In this document: positions 7,289-17,315 of the stretch, piece after piece
How the letters are laid out: each line of letters opens with the position of its first letter
Numbering within the stretch: the stretch's first letter is position 1
DNA from: an uncultured Schlesneria sp.
Lineage (GTDB): Bacteria > Planctomycetota > Planctomycetia > Planctomycetales > Planctomycetaceae
Assembly (NCBI GenBank): GCA_903858935.1
Contig: CAIOKO010000234.1
Span: forward strand, 31,650-95,649
Length of the DNA stretch: 64,000 bases
Reading direction: 5' to 3'
Made by a program: the position numbers and the translations under genes
Notes under the pieces: model-generated
The model's input: only the letters and a program-made list of their open reading frames with translations
Database searches by the model: none
Told to the model about the DNA's origin: nothing

Positions 7289-10200
7289 ACACGATCCTGG
7301 CGTGGCAACGACCGTTCTCGGCAGATCTCGAAAGTGCGATTGAGCGACTCGGGTGGGTGCTGGTGCATTCCCTTTGGCAGTTCTTCTTTGTTGTGCTGAT
7401 CACGATTTTCATGTTGCGTGTCATGCAGCGAAGTTCGGCCCGGGCACGGTATGGATTTCTGGTCGGCGTTATGGGTTTTATGGTGACGATTCCGATCGTG
7501 ACCTGGATGGTTTTACCTGGCCAAATCCGAATCGATTCGCCGGACCAGCCGTTGTTAGTCAACCAACTTGAAACAATCGCTCAACCGAACACTGAACTGA
7601 ATTTCCCCGTTGTGATGAGAGACTCAGGCATTGGAAATGGCCGCGTCAATCCGTTGCCTGATTCGGACGTTGCCGTGTCGAAACTCGGGATCGAACAAGC
7701 ATTGCCCGTCTCCAATCAGGATGCGACCGCACCAACCGACCTGACCTGGACGGCACGTATCCAGTCCGCCGTGCAACCCTGGCTGATCTGGATTGTGTTG
7801 AGCTGGGTCGTTGGAGTCATTCTCTGTTCGCTTCGCCCAATCCTGGGATGGCGGATGTTACGGCGATTACGTCGAGAGGGTGTTTCGTCCGTATCTGAAG
7901 AGGTGCAGGCCACCGTCGGTCGACTTTCAAAACAACTTGGACTGCGACACGTCGTACATGTCATGCAATCGACCTTGATCAAGGTCCCGATAGTCGTCGG
8001 TTATCTGCGTCCGGTGATTCTGCTTCCTGTCAGCCTGTTAACAAGCATGCCTCCGGCACAGTTGGAAGCCATTCTGGCTCATGAATTGGCGCACATTCGA
8101 CGACACGACTTCGTGATCAATCTGTTTCAGACAATGATCGAAACCCTCTTCTTTTATCATCCGGCAGTCTGGTGGCTTTCCAATCGTATCCGGGTTGAAC
8201 GAGAGCATTGCTGTGACGACATTGTCGTGACGTGTATCGGCAACAACGTCGAGTACGGCCGGGCTCTGCTGGCCATCGCGGAACACAATGGCCGCTATTC
8301 GGTGATGGCGCTGGGCGTGGCTGATGGCTCATTACTTTCTCGAGTCCGCCGGATTGTCGGGGTCAGTTCCGACGGAACCCCGCAGCGTTGGATCGATCGC
8401 TGGCCAGCCGTGTTGTTCGTCTTCACACTGATCGGTGTGGCTGCCGGTCTGTTGATCTGGAAAGGGATGAAGCACGGAAACGAATTGCGAGATGGAGTGG
8501 CGGACGTCGGCCCAGAAATCAAAATTGAGTCGCCCTTAGTCACTTCGCCGATGCTGAAAATATTGAACTTCGATGGGACACCGGCTCGATCCGTTAACGT
8601 ATTGCTCGCCTCAATTGGATACCCGCGTGAGGCGACACCATACTGGTCTCAGTTCACCGATTCTGAAGGAATTGTCTCGGTAGAAAATGTCCGTTCCGGT
8701 GCGAATTGGCTGATAGCAAGTAGCAATCCTTCAGTAAGGACTGCTTTTCAAATCACCCTTCCAACTCAGGACGCATTGATTGAACGAAGACTTCGAAAGC
8801 CGTCTGAAATTGGATTCAACGACGTGTCGGTCGTGGCGCGTGTTGAAGGTGAGTTTCCTGAAGAAGAAATCATTTTTGTTGAGATCACGAATAAGTCTTC
8901 GGAACCGATCGCCATTTCTTCATTGATGGATATCAGTTTCACAACGTATCCCGGCAGCTATCGCGCGCTCTTTCCTCCACAACACAATGATGAAGAATCG
9001 ACGGGTGAGTTAAAGTTTGACGAGACACTCGCACTCTCCATCGAATGGCCGAAGTTGGTACGTGAAGGATTGTGGAAACGTCGGTTGGATGAAGGAGTCG
9101 ATGAACCGCAGTCGGGGACGTCTGAATCAGGCAAAATCCAGATCCGAGTCGATTTTGCCGGTCATGGCACTTCGCTCGGTTTCGTGACATCACCTGAAAA
9201 AATCATCGCCCAGACACCCGAAGAGAAAACAAAGTCAGAGACCTTCCACGCCAATGCCGTAGAAGATCTGCAAAAAACGATTGAAACGAGATTAGATACG
9301 GCTTTTAACAAAGAGATCGATGGCGTTCCGGTGAGCGAAGTTCTGGAGGATATTGCCCAACAATTGGGTGCGAAAGTGTATATCGATCACATAGAGATCT
9401 GGGCTGATGGAGGGAGTGAAGACGTTCTTTCGACAAACGTGACCCTGACAGATGCCTACGAGCGCATGAAGCGTATCGAAGGTCATGGGTACCTTTCCGA
9501 TTGGGTTTTGTCGATGCTGGCGCGAGGGGATGGGACCATCTCATGTCGTGAAGCTCTTTCCGCGATCCTTGAACCGTTAGGCTTGGATTTTCACGTCATT
9601 GGTGACACGCTTCAGATCAGTTCACGGGAACAGATTGAGTTGATGCGCAAGACGAAATCGATTGCGAAGAAGAACTTTGATAACGAGGACGATCAAGGCC
9701 TGCGAACGCGCGTTGTCTCTGCTTGGCCACATCAGCTGGGGAAGCGGATAGCACTCAAGATCGAACTGCGAAATTTCGCAAACGTCGTTCGGCAAGTCTA
9801 TCCACGGAGTATTAAACCATACGAATCGATTAGATGTGTCGGACCCGATGGAAAGCCTCTTCGCTTTCGTTCCCAAGAATTTCAACAGCCTGGTGAAGTA
9901 ACATCGATCAAGCCGGGAGAAACGATCGCGCTGTTCGAAACCGACGATTTTGCGAAGTTTTGTGATCTTACTCAGGTTGGTCAGTACAGAATTCAATTTG
10001 CAGGCGATGATGACGTCCCGGGACGCCGCCTGCGAGGTGAACCGGATGTTTGTTCACTTCCTGCATCGCTGCCGCTATTTTTCGATTTAGTCGATGCTTC
10101 GCCTGAAGGTCGACTTGAATATGTGAATCTGAAAGCGGGAGCACGGGCATTTAATCTCTCGCCGGATAAGCGAAATCTCGCAGTCGATTTTCGGAAGGTA

Positions 10201-13200
10201 CCGCTCAATGTAGCACTCGAACGAATTTGCAAAGAGGCGTTTCTCAATTTGGAACTCGATGGCGACGGGCTGAAGACGGCGGGGGTAGTGCAGAATGTCC
10301 CCGTGACGTTTTCCACACAGGATACGCTTCAGGAAGTACTAACGCTCGCACTAAAACCCTTTGAAGGACTTTCGTTTACGATCGACAAAAATCGAGTTTT
10401 TGTCAGCAGTCGCGAGCGCGTTGCCGCTCGCGTAAAGGAATCTTCGATTGCAACTCGGATCGGCACCGTTGTCTCAACAGATAACATGCCAGTTGCGGGG
10501 ATTGAAGTGCTGGTATTCGTGGGTGGTAATCAACTCGATCAAAAATTCGTGACGGATGAACGTGGCCAGTTTCGGATTCCCCAGGTTTGGGGGGAATCGA
10601 GTCAGTTTCGGAAACTTGTAGTCCGCGATGGGAACCGGCGGCTGGGTTGGTACGACTTCTTCTTTCATCGCCAGGATGGGACTGGTGAGTTGTCGAACGA
10701 AGATCCGTTCCTGATTGTTCTGCTTCCGATCAATCAGACCATTCGCGGCCGGGTCCTTGATGATCAAGGCAAGCCACTGGCTGGTGTCAAACTACCTGTC
10801 GAGTACCTCGACAACAAGTCGAATCACGCCTCGGTGACCTGGCGTTACTTCAAACCAATTGACAATCCCCAATTCCTTCGCGGCGTCACGAACGACGACG
10901 GGGAGTTCGAAATTCAGGTCCCCGTTGACTCGATGGCGATGTTCAGCACCAGGCACCCTGAATGGATGATGCAGCATATTTCTGTCATTCAAAATCTCAG
11001 AGACAAGATCCCCGACATTAAGTTGGCGCCTGCAGCCATTGTGGGTGGCCAGGTTATCGATTCACGAACGGGAACACCGTTGGCTGGTGCCCGGATTACG
11101 GCCCTGGCGGACGAGCCCAACCTCGCCATCGGTGGTTTTGGGGATGCCATTACTGATGCTGACGGGAAATATCTGATCGGTGGGCTCAATCGTGGCAAGT
11201 TTCATATTTTTTTCGCCGAAGCGACCGAGCGTAAGCTGACGGCGGTTGCACAGGAGGTGAACTTGGAAATCGGTAAGCCGGCGGAAGTGAATTTCTCTGC
11301 GATTGTTGGAAAGCGACTTTCTGGTCGCGTTGTCGACGCAAAATCCGGCCAGTCGATCTCGGGGCGGACGGTGACCTATACCGGTCCGGCGAGACTTGGC
11401 GGAAACAATTCCACAGCAGACACCGACGAAAACGGGGCGTTCGAATTCTTTGTCCCGCCAGGCCGAAGTAAAGTCGCTGCTGCTGAACGTGGTCTCGTGG
11501 GACTCGATTCATTTCGGGAATTTGACGTCCCTGCGGAAGGCGAGCTTGAGCCCCTGGTGCTGAAGGTGGGAACCCCGGCATTCGATGGTCCGCCGGAAAA
11601 GCGAATTGTCACTTTGGATTTTCAGAAGACGCCACTCAATGACGCATTAGAGAAACTCTGCAAATCGGCGGTTGTCACGTTGGAACTCGATGTCGAAGGG
11701 CTGAAGACACAGGGGATCACAAAGAATATGCTGGTGTCGGTCGGCACACAGGAACTACCGCTGCAAGAAGCGCTTACGCTCTTACTAAAACCGGTTGAAA
11801 GACTGTCATTCACAATCGACAAGAATCGAGTTTTTGTCAGCAGCCGTGAGCGCGTCGCGGCGCGGAATAAGGAACAAGTCACAGCGACAGCGCAGAGTGC
11901 TGAAGGCAATCGGGATCAACCGAATTCGAAGGAAGGGGACGCAGAACAGAATTCGAAAGATCTCGAAACGGACAATATTCTTGGACGAATCGTTTCTCTG
12001 GATGCGAAGAAGTTACCGCTGCGTGAAGCCTTCATTCAGTTAGCATTAGCCGCAAAGGTTCCTCTCGAACTGGATGAGCCAGAACTGATCAGCGCGAAGG
12101 TCGATCTGAATGCGCCTGTTACGATCAAGATCGTTGACGAACAACTCTGGACGGCAATCACTCAATTAATCGAATTGAATGATGATATCGACCTGCAACA
12201 AATCATCGCGTCACGACCGGGGAGTCGCAAACTGTTTCTCACCACTCTGAATGGTTTTGTCAAACGCAACCTGGATGACTCGCCCGACTGGATGAAGCCG
12301 TCAGACATCACGGGTCTTCATCCGTCAATCGATGATGATGGGCAGGTTGTGAGTGTCATCGCAACGACTTTGACGGACGATTTATTGAAGCGTCTGACCG
12401 AATTGCCGAAACTGCGAGAACTGGACATCAGCGGTGAGACAAAGCTGACGGCCGAGGGGCTGGTCCATTTTGCGGATTTCCCTGTTCTTGAAGACATTTC
12501 GATCTCGGGGAGTGCCAATTTAGAAGCAGGTATTGCCGACGAAATCGTCAAGCAGATTGTCCGAGTGAAGTCGTTACGAACACTCCGTCTCTCGGAAACT
12601 GGAGTGACGGATGCTGGAATTCGAATGCTGAAAGGTTCGCCGCTGACCAGTCTCAGTCTATATCAGGAAGGGAGGATCACTGACGAAGCCCTGGCGGTTA
12701 TCGTCACTCTGAATCGTCTGAAGCACCTCAGTCTGATGGTTTACGTCGGAACCCAAAAACTGGGTTGGATGCGATTCTCGCCCACAGCGATGAATCAGTT
12801 ATCGAGCATGAAAAACCTGGAGTCACTGACGATACCGGGCCTGCCAGGGTCTGTTGATATAAGTAGTTTTTCCAGGCTGACGACTCTCGATATGGGGGGC
12901 GAATTTATCGACGATGCCGCTGCCCAACGGATTTCAGAACTTAGTGGATTGAGGAATTTAACACTGGCAGACGTGCGAATGACCGAGGCTGGCTGGAAGA
13001 AGATCGCAACACTGACAGGACTTCAACGCATCTCCATCAGCCGAAGCCGGGTCTCAGATGAGGTTCTATCGGAGTTTCACGGGATGACAAAGCTGAACTT
13101 TCTTGAACTGAGAGCCTATGGTTTTTCGGATATCGGACTGGGGCATCTGGCGAAGGTCAAATCTCTGAATCGTCTCGACCTGTGGGGGGCGAATTTCACG

Positions 13201-13446
13201 GTGCAAGGGCTGCAACAGTTGCGCGATCTTCCCAGCTTGAGAACGCTTTACTTGAGCGGTTTTCGAGATCAGGGAAGCTATCTTGGCCTCAAGGAACTGA
13301 AGCAGCTTCGCGAGCTGTCGTTTATGATGTCGAGTATTAATCAGGCGGAATTTACAGAACTGGAGAAGGCACTGCCGAAGACAAAGATCACATCCATGAC
13401 CGGTGGCGGATCGCTGAGGTCCATTCGCAACCCGAATGGATTTTAA
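7285..13446 (+). CDS. Giant BlaR1-like M56 sensor protease with STN-like, carboxypeptidase-regulatory-like and LRR extensions
   Basis: 2053 residues. The first about 395 are a BlaR1/MecR1-type M56 domain with membrane helices near 25-43, 57-77, 162-180 and 373-393 and the zinc motif HELAHIRRHD near residue 266. The rest should be outside the cytoplasm. About 420-505 and 1055-1425 hold several carboxypeptidase-regulatory-like beta domains (VNVLLASIGYPREA; IRGRVLDDQGKPLAGV; GRVVDAKSGQSISG). Around 658-790, 956-1052, 1436-1529 and 1562-1659 are STN-like units; two share DKNRVFVSSRERVAA and are similar at DNA level, showing duplication. Residues about 1665-2053 form leucine-rich repeats. A typical BlaR1 has one penicillin-binding sensor domain, absent here. 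Its neighbour BlaI is the probable substrate. The ligand is unknown. Confidence 0.85.
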   Translation: MNTILAWQRPFSADLESAIERLGWVLVHSLWQFFFVVLITIFMLRVMQRSSARARYGFLVGVMGFMVTIPIVTWMVLPGQIRIDSPDQPLLVNQLETIAQPNTELNFPVVMRDSGIGNGRVNPLPDSDVAVSKLGIEQALPVSNQDATAPTDLTWTARIQSAVQPWLIWIVLSWVVGVILCSLRPILGWRMLRRLRREGVSSVSEEVQATVGRLSKQLGLRHVVHVMQSTLIKVPIVVGYLRPVILLPVSLLTSMPPAQLEAILAHELAHIRRHDFVINLFQTMIETLFFYHPAVWWLSNRIRVEREHCCDDIVVTCIGNNVEYGRALLAIAEHNGRYSVMALGVADGSLLSRVRRIVGVSSDGTPQRWIDRWPAVLFVFTLIGVAAGLLIWKGMKHGNELRDGVADVGPEIKIESPLVTSPMLKILNFDGTPARSVNVLLASIGYPREATPYWSQFTDSEGIVSVENVRSGANWLIASSNPSVRTAFQITLPTQDALIERRLRKPSEIGFNDVSVVARVEGEFPEEEIIFVEITNKSSEPIAISSLMDISFTTYPGSYRALFPPQHNDEESTGELKFDETLALSIEWPKLVREGLWKRRLDEGVDEPQSGTSESGKIQIRVDFAGHGTSLGFVTSPEKIIAQTPEEKTKSETFHANAVEDLQKTIETRLDTAFNKEIDGVPVSEVLEDIAQQLGAKVYIDHIEIWADGGSEDVLSTNVTLTDAYERMKRIEGHGYLSDWVLSMLARGDGTISCREALSAILEPLGLDFHVIGDTLQISSREQIELMRKTKSIAKKNFDNEDDQGLRTRVVSAWPHQLGKRIALKIELRNFANVVRQVYPRSIKPYESIRCVGPDGKPLRFRSQEFQQPGEVTSIKPGETIALFETDDFAKFCDLTQVGQYRIQFAGDDDVPGRRLRGEPDVCSLPASLPLFFDLVDASPEGRLEYVNLKAGARAFNLSPDKRNLAVDFRKVPLNVALERICKEAFLNLELDGDGLKTAGVVQNVPVTFSTQDTLQEVLTLALKPFEGLSFTIDKNRVFVSSRERVAARVKESSIATRIGTVVSTDNMPVAGIEVLVFVGGNQLDQKFVTDERGQFRIPQVWGESSQFRKLVVRDGNRRLGWYDFFFHRQDGTGELSNEDPFLIVLLPINQTIRGRVLDDQGKPLAGVKLPVEYLDNKSNHASVTWRYFKPIDNPQFLRGVTNDDGEFEIQVPVDSMAMFSTRHPEWMMQHISVIQNLRDKIPDIKLAPAAIVGGQVIDSRTGTPLAGARITALADEPNLAIGGFGDAITDADGKYLIGGLNRGKFHIFFAEATERKLTAVAQEVNLEIGKPAEVNFSAIVGKRLSGRVVDAKSGQSISGRTVTYTGPARLGGNNSTADTDENGAFEFFVPPGRSKVAAAERGLVGLDSFREFDVPAEGELEPLVLKVGTPAFDGPPEKRIVTLDFQKTPLNDALEKLCKSAVVTLELDVEGLKTQGITKNMLVSVGTQELPLQEALTLLLKPVERLSFTIDKNRVFVSSRERVAARNKEQVTATAQSAEGNRDQPNSKEGDAEQNSKDLETDNILGRIVSLDAKKLPLREAFIQLALAAKVPLELDEPELISAKVDLNAPVTIKIVDEQLWTAITQLIELNDDIDLQQIIASRPGSRKLFLTTLNGFVKRNLDDSPDWMKPSDITGLHPSIDDDGQVVSVIATTLTDDLLKRLTELPKLRELDISGETKLTAEGLVHFADFPVLEDISISGSANLEAGIADEIVKQIVRVKSLRTLRLSETGVTDAGIRMLKGSPLTSLSLYQEGRITDEALAVIVTLNRLKHLSLMVYVGTQKLGWMRFSPTAMNQLSSMKNLESLTIPGLPGSVDISSFSRLTTLDMGGEFIDDAAAQRISELSGLRNLTLADVRMTEAGWKKIATLTGLQRISISRSRVSDEVLSEFHGMTKLNFLELRAYGFSDIGLGHLAKVKSLNRLDLWGANFTVQGLQQLRDLPSLRTLYLSGFRDQGSYLGLKELKQLRELSFMMSSINQAEFTELEKALPKTKITSMTGGGSLRSIRNPNGF

Positions 13447-13660
13447 TTGCGGGAGGGCAAGGCTTCTGCCGAGCCGCTAACTCGATGCAGTTAACGACTT
13501 CGACGATGCCACTGGCGTGCGTCGGGGCTCGCCAGTGGCACCCATCTTCGCAACTGTTTTCCAAACGACGAGCTGAATAGTAGTTGAAATACGGGTGCCG
13601 CGGTTTTGGACTTCTTCGGGTCTGAAACTTGACTCATTGAGTCAAGTTTCAGGATTTCTT

Positions 13661-13833
13661 CCAAGGTAGCCATCATCGCTCCGCGTGATGAGCATGCGTC
13701 GGAAACGATTCAACCATTGCCGAAGCATCGGGACAGATATTCCGTTTGAATTTCTGATTTGAGACCATGCGGATTGGAATTTGATAGGTTTTCGAACAAT
13801 CCTCATCACGCGAAGCGATGATGGCTACCTTGG
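13661..13833. repeat. 32-bp inverted repeat flanking about 110 bases
   Basis: The left arm 13661-13692 (CCAAGGTAGCCATCATCGCT...) and the right arm 13802-13833 (...GCGATGATGGCTACCTTGG) are reverse complements with one mismatch. The enclosed DNA has no open frame of note. It could be a small MITE-like element or form a long stem; no target-site duplication is obvious. Confidence 0.75.
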
Positions 13834-14061
13834 TCTGAGGCAAAGCCTCACTGAAGTCTTCGATAAGGCCGTGTCTTCGAGATTCGCTAACCCGTTCGAA
13901 GAGCAAAGCCTTACCGAAGACGGTAAAACCGTGGCGCACTTTATCGTGGCTGTCTGTTCCAAAAACAGATCCTCTCCAGCAAAGCTAACATCTTGAGTTA
14001 AGGTCGTTTGGTCAGGCCCTCAAGTCAATGGTTGGTAGGAAGACAGACTGATTTCAGTCGT

Positions 14062-14104
14062 TAGGGCAAAGGCCCGTTAACCACCCCAGCAGGGGAGGTG
14101 GGGG
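14062..14104. repeat. Dispersed palindromic element, family 1, half copy
   Basis: AGGGCAAAGGCCCGTTAACC followed by ACCCCAGCAGGGGAGGTGG matches only the right arm of the family 1 element. The left arm is missing, so this is a solo arm or a decayed copy. It lies about 185 bases upstream of the PVC dehydrogenase gene. Confidence 0.75.
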
Positions 14105-14288
14105 TGCGTTTTGGTTGCGTTTGGCGCTAACTTGTGCGCGGCTGATTTCTTCTACGCTTAACAGGGCAGAGCTCCTTTGAAACCCGCTCCGATTCTCCCA
14201 CTCTGGCGAATCCGATGTTATCGCTTTACGCTTACGCCACTGCCTGTCGTGGCGTTTCTGAACTTGCGTACCAAAGAAGATTTTCCGC

Positions 14289-17200
14289 ATGATTTCTCGC
14301 GTAATGATCGTCGTGCTTCTCGTCAGCGTTTGCGTGTTGACCTGCTTACATGACGTCGATGTTCAGGCTCAAACTCAGGCCGAGAACTCTAGCGTACCGA
14401 TGCCGCCTGCCGAAGCGGCTCGCACGATGGTGGTTCCTGATGGATTCCGCGTGACGCTGTTTGCCGGTGAACCTGATGTGCAGCAGCCGATCGGATTTTG
14501 TATCGATGACCGTGGCCGCCTGTGGGTGGCGGAAGCGTATAACTATCCTTTCAAAAACCGTCCGCCAGCGGATCGGATTATTATCCTCGAAGACACAGAC
14601 GGTGACGGCCAGTTCGATAACCGCACTGTGTTTTGTGAGGGACTGACATACGTCACGGGGATCGAAGTCGGGTTTGGTGGTGTCTGGGTGATGTCGCCAC
14701 CGAATTTCTATTTCATCCCCGATAAGAACGGCGACGACAAGCCGGACGGTGAACCTGTCGTGCTGCTCGACGGATTTGGGATACATGCCAATTCTCATAA
14801 TCTGGCCAACGGGTTTGCCTGGGGGCCGGACGGTTGGCTGTATGGCACACATGGCCGGACGAACTGGTCGATGATTGGCAAGCCGGGGACCGCTGAGTCC
14901 GAACGAACTCGATTCGACGGCGGGGTCTATCGGTATCATCCGGTTCGAAACGTTTGGGAACCATTCGCCGACGGAACAACGAACCCCTGGGGGATCGACT
15001 GGGACGATTATGGACAGGGCTTCGTCTGTAACTGCGTCGACCCGCATTTGTTTCACGTGATTCAAGGGGCTCATTACGAACCCTGGCGAAATCGCGAGTC
15101 GAGCCGTTTTGCTTATGAACGCATCGCAACAATTGCCGACCATTTTCATTTTGCGGGAACGAAAAGTGTTATGGGTGGCACGAGAACTCACGAAGAAGAT
15201 GAAGCCGGTGGTGGTCATGCTCACTGCGGCACGATGGTCTATCTGGGTGATTCATGGCCGGAAAAGTATCGCAACACCGTCTTCATGCATAATCTGCACG
15301 GGCATCGAATTAACAATGACATTTTACGACGTGTCGGCTCGGGATATACCGCATCGCATGGTCACGACCTGCTTCGAGCCAAAGACACGTGGTATATGGG
15401 AGTCACCTTGCAATACGGCCCGGATGGGTCAGTTTTTTCCAGCGACTGGAACGATACGGGTGAATGCCACAGCATGGTGAATACTCAGCGGGGTACCGGT
15501 CGGATCTTCAAGATTTCCTATGGGGAATCGAAGGCTCAGAAAGTTGACTTGAAGCAACTGTCGGATCAGGAACTGGTTGAGTTGCAGTCGCATCGCAACG
15601 ACTGGTTCGTTCGTCACGCACGTCGTTTGCTTCAGGAGCGGACTGCGCATGGTCAGGACATGACCGCCGCAGTGACCGAATTGAAACGGTTGCTGGGGAA
15701 CGATCCTGCGGAACAGCCCGTTGCCAGACGACTTCGTTGGATCTGGGCGTTGAATGCTATTGGATCTGCGGACGACAACTTTTTGATAGGCCTGTTAGAC
15801 GATCCTTCAGAGTACGTTCGGGCATGGTCGATACGGTTACTCAGTGACAAGCCGGAGAGATTCTTGTCGGCACAGGATCACTTGAATGAACTGGCTCGGA
15901 ATGACTCGTCTGCTTTTGTCGGTCTGCATCTATCGAGTGCCCTGCAGCGATTACCAAATAAAGACCGATGGTCTCTAGCCGCAGCGCTATCTGCTCGTAC
16001 GGAATTTCAGAACGATGCAAATATTCCGCTTCTGATCTGGTATGGGATCGAACCCCTGGCGCATGAGAATTTGTCCCGGTTTGTTGAACTGGCCAGCCGT
16101 ACTGAAATGCCGTTGGTGTGCAAACTGATCAGCCGCCGGGTCGCTGCGATGTCCGACAACCGCGAGGGAATGAAACTGCTGGTTGATGCGCTGGCAAAAG
16201 AAGAATCGGCCGAACGACAACGAAAATTCCTCGAAGGAATCTTGCAAGGGCTTGAGGGGACGCGAAGCGTGCCGTTACCTGACTCATGGCCAGCAGTCTC
16301 AACCCGACTGCGTTCGTCGACAGATGAATCCGTCCGTGAACAGTCCGTGAGGCTGTCTTTGATATTCAATGATCCGATTGCCATCCGGTCCTTGATCGAT
16401 TTGTCGTTAAACAAAAAGGCAAAGGCGATTGACCGCCAACGAGCGATTTCGGCACTGGTGGCAAAGCATGTTGACGGATTCGACTCGCAGCTCATCGGGC
16501 TGATTGACGATCCTGCCACGCAAAGTACCGCTCTGAAGGGACTGGCTGAGTACAATCATCCTCAAACGGTTGCTGCGATTCTGCAGGCGTATCCCAAAGC
16601 AGACTCGTCGGCGCGTCAGGACGCAATTCAGACCCTGTCGGCGCGGCCAGCCTGGGCGAAATTACTACTCGATGCAGTCGAAGCGGATCGAATCAGTCGC
16701 ACTGAATTGACGGCCTTCACGGCCCGGCAAATCCACAGTCTGGGTGATCAGCCGCTTTCGGCCCGGGTAGAAAAACTGTGGGGCCAGATTCGTGAAACTT
16801 CCAAGGACAAAGCCCGATTAATTACCGGATTGAAACAGCGGTTAACGGCTGACACGATAAAGATCGGAGACCGACGAAATGGGCGTACGATCTTCGAAAA
16901 GACATGTGCCAATTGTCATCGACTATTCGACGCGGGGACCCCGATCGGTCCCGATCTGACCGGCGCGCAACGAACAAACATCGATTACCTGCTGCTCAAT
17001 CTGATCGATCCGAGTGCCTCGATTTCCAAAGATTTTCAGATGCAGGTGATCGAAAAAACGGACGGACGAATCATTACCGGACTGGTCATTGCAGAAAGTG
17101 AAAACGCGATCACGATTCAGACGGCAAACGAAAAGGTCGCCGTACCACTGAAGGAAATCGAACACCGGGTCGCCTCAGGCGTGTCCATGATGCCGGAAGG

Positions 17201-17294
17201 CCTGTTGCAACGACTGAAGCCGGATGAAGTCCGAGATCTCTTCTCATACCTGACCGGATCAGCCCAGGTAATGCCTCGCGAGGCAACGCCGTGA
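14289..17294 (+). CDS. PVC-type membrane-bound dehydrogenase with HEAT repeats and C-terminal haem-binding domain
   Basis: 1001 residues. An N-terminal signal peptide (about 1-28, ending DVQAQ) leads into the PVC glucose/sorbosone dehydrogenase-like propeller (PDGFRVTLFAGEPDVQQPIG, CIDDRGRLWVAEAYNYP, TNPWGIDWDDYGQGFVCNC). Helical HEAT-like repeats cover about 420-830. The C-terminal haem domain has TCANCHRLF, a CxxCH site, at about residues 872-880, followed by GPDLTGAQR. This architecture is a hallmark of Planctomycetes and Verrucomicrobia and is thought to oxidise sugars or alcohols in the periplasm with electron transfer through the c-type haem. It is a single gene, convergent with yeaH (21-base gap). 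The substrate cannot be named from sequence. Confidence 0.88.
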   Translation: MISRVMIVVLLVSVCVLTCLHDVDVQAQTQAENSSVPMPPAEAARTMVVPDGFRVTLFAGEPDVQQPIGFCIDDRGRLWVAEAYNYPFKNRPPADRIIILEDTDGDGQFDNRTVFCEGLTYVTGIEVGFGGVWVMSPPNFYFIPDKNGDDKPDGEPVVLLDGFGIHANSHNLANGFAWGPDGWLYGTHGRTNWSMIGKPGTAESERTRFDGGVYRYHPVRNVWEPFADGTTNPWGIDWDDYGQGFVCNCVDPHLFHVIQGAHYEPWRNRESSRFAYERIATIADHFHFAGTKSVMGGTRTHEEDEAGGGHAHCGTMVYLGDSWPEKYRNTVFMHNLHGHRINNDILRRVGSGYTASHGHDLLRAKDTWYMGVTLQYGPDGSVFSSDWNDTGECHSMVNTQRGTGRIFKISYGESKAQKVDLKQLSDQELVELQSHRNDWFVRHARRLLQERTAHGQDMTAAVTELKRLLGNDPAEQPVARRLRWIWALNAIGSADDNFLIGLLDDPSEYVRAWSIRLLSDKPERFLSAQDHLNELARNDSSAFVGLHLSSALQRLPNKDRWSLAAALSARTEFQNDANIPLLIWYGIEPLAHENLSRFVELASRTEMPLVCKLISRRVAAMSDNREGMKLLVDALAKEESAERQRKFLEGILQGLEGTRSVPLPDSWPAVSTRLRSSTDESVREQSVRLSLIFNDPIAIRSLIDLSLNKKAKAIDRQRAISALVAKHVDGFDSQLIGLIDDPATQSTALKGLAEYNHPQTVAAILQAYPKADSSARQDAIQTLSARPAWAKLLLDAVEADRISRTELTAFTARQIHSLGDQPLSARVEKLWGQIRETSKDKARLITGLKQRLTADTIKIGDRRNGRTIFEKTCANCHRLFDAGTPIGPDLTGAQRTNIDYLLLNLIDPSASISKDFQMQVIEKTDGRIITGLVIAESENAITIQTANEKVAVPLKEIEHRVASGVSMMPEGLLQRLKPDEVRDLFSYLTGSAQVMPREATP

Positions 17295-17315
17295 AAAAGG
17301 GATGTGGGCTCTCGA

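Larger units (their letters stand above)
13447..14288. other. 842-base intergenic region with several inverted repeats
   Basis: I find no credible gene here. It holds a GCCACTGGCG/CGCCAGTGGC hairpin (about 13508-13540) and a perfect GAAACTTGACTC-ATT-GAGTCAAGTTTC hairpin (about 13624-13650). It also holds a long near-perfect inverted repeat at 13661-13692 and 13802-13833 (31 of 32 bases), and a half copy of the family 1 repeat at 14062-14104. Confidence 0.7.

Noticed and set aside
14346..15224. A 292-codon open frame on the minus strand
   Set aside because: It is antisense to the PVC dehydrogenase, whose motifs cover the region; the translation is rich in Arg/His with no family pattern.
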